From positions 34,030 through 98,029 of the forward strand of contig NZ_AOLJ01000012.1 in the NCBI RefSeq assembly GCF_000336775.1: a stretch of DNA of 64,000 bases, in the 5' to 3' direction. Position 1 is the first letter of the stretch; the number at the start of each line of letters is the position of its first letter. The notes under the pieces are model-generated. The model had not been told where the DNA came from, searched no databases, and was given only the letters and a program-made list of their open reading frames with translations. The DNA is from Haloferax gibbonsii ATCC 33959. Its GTDB lineage: Archaea > Halobacteriota > Halobacteria > Halobacteriales > Haloferacaceae. This document shows positions 51,085-57,581 of the stretch, one piece after another. Made by a program: the position numbers and the translations under genes.

Positions 51085-52227
51085 ATGCACGTCCTCATCG
51101 TCGGCGGCGGGGTCGTCGGACTCGCCTGCGCCCACGCGCTGGCCGACCGCGGAGCCGAGGTCACCGTCTGCGAGGCGGGGACGCTCGGCGGCGGCAGCAC
51201 GGGTCGCGCGGCGGGCGGCATCCGAACGCAGTTCTCCACGCGCGTGAACGTCGAACTCTCGCTCGCCAGCGTCCCCGTCTGGGAGTCCTTCGCGGACGAC
51301 TTCGGCGTCGACATCGACTACCGTCGGTCGGGCTACCTCTTTCTGGCCCGGACCGAGGAGACCGCCGCGGCGTTCCGGGAGAACGTCGCCATGCAGACCG
51401 ACGCGGGCGCGCCGAGTCGCGTCCTCTCGCCCGAGGAGGCCGCCGAGTACCTCCCGGAGCTCCGGGCCGAGTCGTTCGTCGCGGCGACCTTCTCGGCCGC
51501 CGACGGCGTCGCCGACCCGCACTCCGCGGTTCAGGGCTACTCGGACGCGGTCCGCGCCGCCGGCGTCGACGTTCGGACGAAGACGCCCGTGACCGACCTC
51601 GCTCGCGTCGGCGGCTGGCGGGCCGAGACGCCGGACGGACCCATCGACGCCGACGCCGTGGTCATCGCCGCGGGCGCGTGGTCCGGTCGGGTCGCGGCGC
51701 TCGCGGGCGTCGACCTCCCACTCGCGCCGCGCCGCCGACAGATAGCCGTCGTGGAGCCCGAGGGCGACCTTCCGGCGGACGCCCCGCTCACTATCGACCT
51801 CGACACGGGTGCGTACTTCCGGCCGGAGCGGGAGGGGACCGCCATCGTCGGCGGCCACTTCTCGGCGTCGGACCCCGACGTGGACCCGGACCGGTTCGAC
51901 GAGTCGATGGATATCGAGTGGGCGGTGGAGGCGACGGAGCGGGCCGACGACGCCGCGGCCTACTTCGGTCCGGAGACGCGGATTCGAAACGGCTGGGCCG
52001 GACTGTACGCCGTGACGCCGGACCACCACGCGGTTCTGGACGAGGTCGAACCCGGTCTCGTCGTCGCCGCGGGCTTTTCGGGCCACGGCTTCCAGCACGC
52101 GCCCGCCACGGGCGAGGCCGTCGCCGACCTGTGTCTCGGCGAGGACGCCTGCGGGGTGGACGTGTCGGCGCTGTCGCTCGACCGGTTCGAGTCGGGCGAG
52201 ACGCTCCGCGAGCGGAACGTGGCGTGA
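51085..52227 (+). CDS. FAD-dependent oxidoreductase (DAO / glycine-sarcosine oxidase family)
   Basis: 380-aa flavoprotein. N-terminal dinucleotide motif LIVGGGVVGLACAHALADRG, then GSTGRAAGGIRTQFST (family FAD-contact loop) and C-terminal VVAAGFSGHGFQHAPATGEAVADL. Members oxidise amines such as glycine, sarcosine, proline or D-amino acids; the substrate here is unknown. The ATG giving MHVLIVGGG is preferred over an upstream in-frame codon. Divergent from the cyclodeaminase-family gene across 91 bp, so shared regulation is plausible. Confidence 0.9.
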   Translation: MHVLIVGGGVVGLACAHALADRGAEVTVCEAGTLGGGSTGRAAGGIRTQFSTRVNVELSLASVPVWESFADDFGVDIDYRRSGYLFLARTEETAAAFRENVAMQTDAGAPSRVLSPEEAAEYLPELRAESFVAATFSAADGVADPHSAVQGYSDAVRAAGVDVRTKTPVTDLARVGGWRAETPDGPIDADAVVIAAGAWSGRVAALAGVDLPLAPRRRQIAVVEPEGDLPADAPLTIDLDTGAYFRPEREGTAIVGGHFSASDPDVDPDRFDESMDIEWAVEATERADDAAAYFGPETRIRNGWAGLYAVTPDHHAVLDEVEPGLVVAAGFSGHGFQHAPATGEAVADLCLGEDACGVDVSALSLDRFESGETLRERNVA

Positions 52228-52246
52228 GAGAAATCGAACGCTCGGC

Positions 52247-52519
52247 TCAGGCGCTCATATCGACGACGGCGCGGAGTTCGCCGAGGACGCGGACGGGGTC
52301 GGCGACGTCGCGCGACGCGAGGACGCGAAAGCCGGTGTCGCCCTCGTCTTCGACGACGCGGTAGGTCCGTTCGCCGTCGTCGAACTCGTAGGGCGGCGAG
52401 GCCCGGACGAGGACGGCCTCGACGTCGTCTCTGTCGTCCGGTCGGTTCGGGGGTTTGACGATGAGCGACGCCTCGTGGCCGAGGCGAATCGCCGAGAGGG
52501 TCGTGTCCAGGTCTCGCAT
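52247..52519 (-). CDS. 90-aa conserved small protein, unknown function
   Basis: Acidic alpha/beta protein (MRDLDTTLSAIRLGHEASLI, then VLVRASPPYEFDDGERTYRVV and VLASRDVADPVRVLGELRAVV). No metal or membrane motif. Convergent with the FAD oxidoreductase gene and divergent from the pheST leader. The family is not recognised. Confidence 0.65.
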   Translation of the reverse strand: MRDLDTTLSAIRLGHEASLIVKPPNRPDDRDDVEAVLVRASPPYEFDDGERTYRVVEDEGDTGFRVLASRDVADPVRVLGELRAVVDMSA

Positions 52520-52596
52520 TCGTCTTCGCCGTCTCTCCGTCGGCCGGTACCAAGAACGTATCTGCGTTCGGACTGGCTCGGGACGGACGCGCAACG

Positions 52597-52604
52597 CTTT
52601 TACT
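52597..52604 (+). promoter_or_regulatory. pheST leader promoter TATA box
   Basis: CTTTTACT centred 27 nt before the leader ATG at 52627. The transcript should therefore begin at or within two bases of that ATG, placing a leaderless ORF first and pheS about 212 nt downstream. Confidence 0.65.
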
Positions 52605-52626
52605 CGGCACTCACAATCGGTCGCAT

Positions 52627-52707
52627 ATGGTGTCCGAACCCAAACGCGGGACGCGAGCGAGCGAACCGACCACCGACGGGTTCGGATTTTTCTTCCTGAC
52701 CGCCTGA
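52627..52707 (+). CDS. Predicted Phe-rich leader peptide of pheST
   Basis: 26-codon ORF (ATG 52627, TGA 52705-52707). Phe occupies positions 19 and 21-23 of 26 in the C-terminal DGFGFFFLTA, whereas Phe is a rare residue elsewhere. It is the first ORF of a leaderless transcript and lies 131 nt upstream of pheS. The peptide resembles bacterial leader peptides of pheA and pheST operons, in which scarcity of charged tRNA-Phe stalls the ribosome at the Phe codons. The peptide itself is probably functionless; the act of translating it is the sensor. Previously annotated or not, I cannot tell. Confidence 0.72.
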   Translation: MVSEPKRGTRASEPTTDGFGFFFLTA

Positions 52708-52812
52708 GGTCGGCGGACTCCGTGCGGGCGTCATCGCGCCCGCCGGACGAAACCGACCCCGCCGGTCAGCCCCGCCAGCGCGGCGAGGCTTCGAAACTGC
52801 TAACCGACCACC
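52633..52812 (+). promoter_or_regulatory. Candidate RNA switch (attenuator-like) between leader ORF and pheS
   Basis: TCCGAACCC (52633-52641) pairs perfectly with GGGTTCGGA (52678-52686), the latter overlapping the first Phe codon. GGTCGG (52708-52713, directly after the leader TGA) can pair with CCGACC in any of three AACCGACC copies (52664, 52751, 52802). A further hairpin, TCCG-T-GCGGGCG with CGCCCGC-CGGA (52719-52747), lies between. No T-run follows, so control of pheS translation or an unusual terminator is more likely than classic intrinsic termination. Confidence 0.5.
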
Positions 52813-52838
52813 AGACGGCTAACGCCACAACGAACCAG

Positions 52839-54338
52839 ATGCGACTTCCGGAATCACAGGTCGCGGTGTTGAACGCCGCGAGCGCCACCGACGAACGAAC
52901 GATTGCACAGCTCGCGGAGGCGACGGACCAGAAGCCCGAGACGGTGACGGGCGCGGTCTTCGACCTCCGCGACGAGGGACTCGTCTCGGTCACCGAGACC
53001 ACGGCGGAGTCCGTCGAACTGACCGACGAGGGCGTCCAGTACGCCGAGGAGGACCTCCCCGAGGTCCGGCTCTACCGCGCCGCGCTCGACGTGGGCGACG
53101 GCGACGCGGTCCCGATGGGGCAGGTCATCGGCGCGTCCTCCCTCGGCGGCCCGCAGGTCGACATCGCGCTGTCGAACTTCGCGCGCAAGGGCTACGGGAC
53201 CATCGATTCGGGCGAACTCGCGCCCGACGCGGACGCCGACCCCGACGCCGACGAGGAGGCCGCCGCGCTCGCGGCCCTCGCCGCGGGCGAGTCCGTCGAC
53301 GCCGACGTGCTCGACCAGCTCGAATCGCGACAGCTCGTGGTCCGCCACGAGCGCACCATCCGCGCCGTCACCCTCACAGACGAGGGCGTCACGGCGCTGA
53401 TGGAGGGCGTCGAGGCCGCGGAGACGGTCGACCGCCTCACGCCCGAACTGCTCACCTCCGGCGAGTGGGAAGACGTGGAGTTCACGGAGTACAACGTCGA
53501 GGCCGACGCGCCCGAGGCCCGCGGCGGTAAGAAGCACATCCTCCGGCAGACCGCCGACCGCGTGAAGGACGTGCTCACCGGCATGGGCTTCGCCGAGATG
53601 GAAGGCCCGCACGCCGACGCGGACTTCTGGATTAACGACTGTCTGTTCATGCCGCAGGACCACCCGGCGCGCACCCACTGGGACCGCTTCGCCCTCGACG
53701 TGCCGCCGATGGAGGACATCCCCGAGGACCTCATCGACCGCGTCCGCGACGCCCACCTCAACGGCGTCGGCGAGGACGGCGACGGCTACCACTCGCCGTG
53801 GTCCGAGGACTTCGCGCGGGCCATCGCGCTCCGCGGCCACACCACGTCGCTGTCGATGCGCTACCTCTCGGGCCACGAGGTCGGCGAGTTAGAGCCGCCG
53901 CAGCGGTACTTCTCGGTCGAGAAGGTGTACCGCAACGACACGCTCGACCCGACGCACCTGCTGGAGTTCTACCAGATAGAGGGCTGGGTGATGGCCGAGG
54001 ACCTCTCGGTGCGCGACCTGATGGGCACCTTCGAGGAGTTCTACTCCCACTTCGGCATCACGGACATCCAGTTCAAGCCGCACTACAACCCCTACACGGA
54101 GCCGTCGTTCGAGCTGTTCGGCCGACACCCCGAGACGGGCGAACTCATCGAAATCGGTAACTCCGGCATGTTCCGCGAGGAAGTGCTTCGCCCGCTCGGC
54201 GTCGAGTGCGACGTGATGGCGTGGGGCCTCGCCCTGGAGCGTCTCCTGATGCTCATGTACGGCTTCGACGACATCCGCGACGTGCACGGAACGCTGTGCG
54301 ACCTCGACCTGCTCCGCGAGACGGAGGTGCTCAAGTAA
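52839..54338 (+). CDS. pheS: Phenylalanine--tRNA ligase alpha subunit
   Basis: 499-aa class II synthetase catalytic subunit. The N-terminal ~210 residues form winged-helix, DNA/tRNA-binding domains typical of archaeal and eukaryal cytosolic PheS. The catalytic domain shows motif 2 (RYFSVEKVYRNDTLDPTHLLEF) and motif 3 (AWGLALERLLMLMYGFDDIRD), with the Phe-binding segment HYNPYTEPSFELFG. ATG giving MRLPESQVAVLNAA is the family start; no clear ribosome-binding site precedes it. Ends one base into the pheT start. Confidence 0.97.
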   Translation: MRLPESQVAVLNAASATDERTIAQLAEATDQKPETVTGAVFDLRDEGLVSVTETTAESVELTDEGVQYAEEDLPEVRLYRAALDVGDGDAVPMGQVIGASSLGGPQVDIALSNFARKGYGTIDSGELAPDADADPDADEEAAALAALAAGESVDADVLDQLESRQLVVRHERTIRAVTLTDEGVTALMEGVEAAETVDRLTPELLTSGEWEDVEFTEYNVEADAPEARGGKKHILRQTADRVKDVLTGMGFAEMEGPHADADFWINDCLFMPQDHPARTHWDRFALDVPPMEDIPEDLIDRVRDAHLNGVGEDGDGYHSPWSEDFARAIALRGHTTSLSMRYLSGHEVGELEPPQRYFSVEKVYRNDTLDPTHLLEFYQIEGWVMAEDLSVRDLMGTFEEFYSHFGITDIQFKPHYNPYTEPSFELFGRHPETGELIEIGNSGMFREEVLRPLGVECDVMAWGLALERLLMLMYGFDDIRDVHGTLCDLDLLRETEVLK

Positions 54339-56050
54339 TGCCCGTAGTCGACGTTCAACCCGACGAACTGCGCCGCCTGACCGGCCACGAAGACAAGTCC
54401 GACGAGGAGTTCAAAGACGACCTGTTCGCGCTCGGACTGGAGTTCGAGGGCGTCACCGACGACGGGGCGTTCCAACTGGAGTTCGGTCCCGACCGCCTCG
54501 ACCGCCTGTCGGTCGAAGGCGTCGCCCGCTCGCTTCGCTACCAGTACGGCGACGCCCGCGGCGTCTCGGTGCCGAACACGAACGACCCCGACTGGACCTT
54601 CGTCGTCGACGACGACGTGCCCGAGGAGCGACCCTACGTCACGGGCGCGGTCGTCCGCGGGGTCGACCTGGACGACGCGGCGCTCGACTCGCTCATCCAG
54701 TTGCAGGAGAAACTCCACGCGACGATGGGCCGCAAGCGCGCCAAGGGAGCCATCGGCATCCACGACCTGACGATGCTGAAAGGCGACGTGCTCTCGGAGA
54801 ACGCCTCCGGCAACTCCATCACGTACACGGGCATCGAACCCGACGGCGACACGTTCGTCGCGCTCGACTCGAACGACGAACTCACGCCCGCCGAGGTGCT
54901 CGAACAGCACGACACCGGGCGGAAGTACGCCGACCTCGTGAGCGAGTACGACCGCTATCCGGCCATCTACGACGAAATCGGTCTGTTCTCGTTCCCGCCG
55001 GTCATCAACGGCCGCCGGACCGAGGTCTCGACGGACTCCCGCGACCTGCTCGTCGAACTCACCGGCACCGACCAGTGGACCATCGACCGGATGTGCAACA
55101 TCATCTGCTACGCGCTGGCCGCCCGCGGGGCGACCATCGAGGACGTCGAGGTGCAGTACGGGGGTGGAACCGTCGTCAAGCCCGACTTCGAAGTCGAGAC
55201 GAAACACGTCTCCCACGACCGCATCGAGACGGTTCTCGGCGTCGAGTTGGAGATGGACGAGGTCATCGACCTGTTCGAGCGCTCCGGGCTGGACGCGGAC
55301 GCCGAGTTAGGTGAGGAGACCGTCTACGAGGTCTCTATCCCGCCGTACCGCGTGGACGTGCTCCACCCGCTCGACCTCGTCGACGACGTGGGTCGCGCCT
55401 ACGGCTTCAACGAACTCGAACCGCGCTACCCCGACGTGGGGACGGTCGGCCAGCGCCACGAGCGCTCCCGACTCGAAGACGCCGTCCGCACCTCGCTCGT
55501 CGGCCTCGGCTTCGAGGACCTGCTCAACTTCCACATGATTTCGGAGGAGGAGAACTACGAGCGCATGGACGTCGAGGTCGGCTCCGAGTATCTCGGCGGC
55601 GGCGAACCGGCCTCCATCACCGAGCCGTACAGCGAGGACTACACCATGCTCCGGACGTGGGTGCTGCCCTCGCTGACGATGGTGCTGGAGAACAACACCC
55701 ACCGGGCGTACCCGCAGGACCTCGCGGAAATCGGCCACGTGGCCCACCGCGACGACGGCGAGAACACCCGCGTCGCCGAGGCCCGGCACGTCGCGGCCGT
55801 CCTCGCCCGCCACGATGCGACCTACGAGGACGCGAAGGCTCGCCTCGCGGCGCTCTGCCGCGATTACGACGCGGAACTGGAGACGCCCGCGACCGAGCAT
55901 CCGTCGTTCATCGACGGCCGCACCGCCGCGGTCGTCATCGACGGCGAGGAAGTCGGCGTCGTCGGCGAACTCCACCCGAAAGTCATCGTCGACCACGACC
56001 TCGAACTGCCGGTCGCGGCGTTCGAGTTCGACCTGTCGGCGCTGGCGTAG
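54338..56050 (+). CDS. pheT: Phenylalanine--tRNA ligase beta subunit
   Basis: 570-aa archaeal-type PheT, shorter than bacterial PheT (about 800) because the anticodon-binding and EMAP-type domains are missing. The B3/B4 editing region and B5 (RIETVLGVELEMDEVIDLFERSG) are present, followed by the catalytic-like B6/B7 pseudo-domain. The ATG overlaps the pheS stop (TAATG) and has GGAGGTG seven bases before it, so expression is coupled. A 3'-end fragment is duplicated about 96 bp downstream. Confidence 0.96.
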   Translation: MPVVDVQPDELRRLTGHEDKSDEEFKDDLFALGLEFEGVTDDGAFQLEFGPDRLDRLSVEGVARSLRYQYGDARGVSVPNTNDPDWTFVVDDDVPEERPYVTGAVVRGVDLDDAALDSLIQLQEKLHATMGRKRAKGAIGIHDLTMLKGDVLSENASGNSITYTGIEPDGDTFVALDSNDELTPAEVLEQHDTGRKYADLVSEYDRYPAIYDEIGLFSFPPVINGRRTEVSTDSRDLLVELTGTDQWTIDRMCNIICYALAARGATIEDVEVQYGGGTVVKPDFEVETKHVSHDRIETVLGVELEMDEVIDLFERSGLDADAELGEETVYEVSIPPYRVDVLHPLDLVDDVGRAYGFNELEPRYPDVGTVGQRHERSRLEDAVRTSLVGLGFEDLLNFHMISEEENYERMDVEVGSEYLGGGEPASITEPYSEDYTMLRTWVLPSLTMVLENNTHRAYPQDLAEIGHVAHRDDGENTRVAEARHVAAVLARHDATYEDAKARLAALCRDYDAELETPATEHPSFIDGRTAAVVIDGEEVGVVGELHPKVIVDHDLELPVAAFEFDLSALA

Positions 56051-56060
56051 GAGTTTCGGC

Positions 56061-56084
56061 GGTCGTTTTTGGTCCAGATTTTTG
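56061..56084 (+). terminator. Terminator after pheT
   Basis: Two runs of five Ts (56066-56070 and 56079-56083) lie 16-33 nt after the pheT stop, without a strong hairpin, the usual archaeal U-tract style. Confidence 0.6.
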
Positions 56085-56122
56085 CGTGACGAGCGGAGCG
56101 AGTCGCGGAAAACGGTGGGAGC

Positions 56123-56141
56123 TTCGACCTGTCGGCGTTGG
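56123..56141 (+). repeat. Displaced copy of the pheT 3' end
   Basis: This 19-mer matches 56027-56045, the last codons of pheT, at 18 of 19 positions (a 15-base identical core, then C to T). It lies in non-coding DNA. It suggests an old tandem duplication of about 96 bp or a strand-slippage event after pheT. Confidence 0.5.
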
Positions 56142-56285
56142 TACAGGTGGACCGGAGATATTTTTGAGGGTCTACGAACCGAAATCGGATAACTTGAGGT
56201 AATTTAACGACGCCAGTAATTCTTTTCGTGCATTTGGTCAGAACGCGATAGAAACCTTTAGGACGCGAGTCGTCGCCTTTCCTGT

Positions 56286-57491
56286 ATGAACGATAATGAT
56301 GTACGCCGCGAGACGCTGGCGGTGACCCACGGCGAGCGCGGTCAGACCCCGGCCCCTGGCGTCGAGGACGTCGTCGTTCCGGTCCATCTCTCTTCGACCT
56401 ACGCGGTGCCGACCATCGACCCCGACGCGGACCTGGAGACGCTCGACCCCGACGCGGGCGAGTACCTCTACTCGCGGCTGTCGAATCCGACGCGGAACGC
56501 GCTGGAACACCGGCTCGCGGCGCTCGAAGGTGCCGACCACGCGCTGGCGTTCGTCTCCGGCACGGCGGCCATCGCCGCGACGATGACCGCGGTGGTCCGG
56601 CCGGGCGACCACATCGTCGCGTTCGAGGACCTCTACGGCGGGACGAAGACGATGCTCAACCGGCTGTTCGCCGACCGGCTGAACGTGGACGTGTCGTTCG
56701 TCGACGCCACCGACCCGGAGAACGTCGCGGCCGCGATGCGCGAGGAGACGGCGCTCGTCTGGATGGAGACGCCGACGAACCCGCTCATGCACCTCTGCGA
56801 CATCGAGGCCATCGCGGCCATCGCCGACGAGGGCGACGCGGTGTTCGGGGTGGACAACACCTTCCTCAGCCCGCAGTTCCAGAATCCGCTTTCGCTCGGG
56901 GCCGACGTGGTCGTCCACAGCACCACGAAGTACCTCAACGGTCACTCCGACTCCATCGGCGGCGCGGTCGTCACCGACCGCGAGGACGTACTGGAGGAGA
57001 TTACCTTCCTCCAGCGCGTCGGGATGGGGTCGATGCTCTCGCCGTTCGACTCCTACCTGACGCTCCGGGGAATCAAGACGCTCCCGCTGCGGATGCGCCA
57101 GCACGAGGCCAACGCGATGGAAATCGCCGAGTTCCTCGAATCCCACGAGGCCGTGACGCGAGTGCTGTACCCGGGGCTGGAGTCCCATCCGCAACACGAC
57201 CTCGCGGCGCGCCAGCAGTCGGGCTTCGGCGGGGTGCTGTCGTTCGAACTCGACACCGACCTCGACGGGACCGCCGAATTCCTCGGCGAACTCCGGGAGT
57301 TCCCGCTGGCGGTGAGTCTCGGCGGCGTCGAGAGCCTCATCGAGCACCCGGCGACGATGACCCACTCGCCGCTCTCGCAGACCGAACGCGACGCGCTCGG
57401 CATCTCCGATTCGTTGCTTCGGATGTCCGTGGGCGTCGAGCACGTCGACGACCTTCGTTCGGACCTCGAATCGGCGCTTTCGGTCCTGTAG
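56286..57491 (+). CDS. Cystathionine gamma-synthase / gamma-lyase family PLP enzyme
   Basis: 401-aa PLP enzyme of the Cys/Met-metabolism family. The PLP lysine is K215 in HSTTKYLNGHSD, with YSRLSNPTRNALEHRLAALEG and DNTFLSPQFQNPLSLGADVV as signature blocks. STTKYLNGHSD (not the STTKW of MetY) and the shorter length fit MetB/cystathionine gamma-lyase; direction (transsulfuration forward or reverse) is not clear. TAGGACGCG-rich upstream region includes CCTTTAGGA about 25 nt before the ATG. Not linked to the metY-metX cluster. Confidence 0.88.
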   Translation: MNDNDVRRETLAVTHGERGQTPAPGVEDVVVPVHLSSTYAVPTIDPDADLETLDPDAGEYLYSRLSNPTRNALEHRLAALEGADHALAFVSGTAAIAATMTAVVRPGDHIVAFEDLYGGTKTMLNRLFADRLNVDVSFVDATDPENVAAAMREETALVWMETPTNPLMHLCDIEAIAAIADEGDAVFGVDNTFLSPQFQNPLSLGADVVVHSTTKYLNGHSDSIGGAVVTDREDVLEEITFLQRVGMGSMLSPFDSYLTLRGIKTLPLRMRQHEANAMEIAEFLESHEAVTRVLYPGLESHPQHDLAARQQSGFGGVLSFELDTDLDGTAEFLGELREFPLAVSLGGVESLIEHPATMTHSPLSQTERDALGISDSLLRMSVGVEHVDDLRSDLESALSVL

Positions 57492-57581
57492 GTAGTCACC
57501 GCTCTCGCGCCCGAATTCCGTTCCCTCGGGCACTTAACCGAGGCGTTTAACAGTCCGCCCGGCTGTAGGTACGCCAACGCA

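Noticed and set aside
56085..56105. GACGAGCGGAGCGAGTC as a regulatory palindrome
   Set aside because: Not a true reverse-complement palindrome; GAGCGnAGCGAG-type strings are common in haloarchaeal intergenic DNA.
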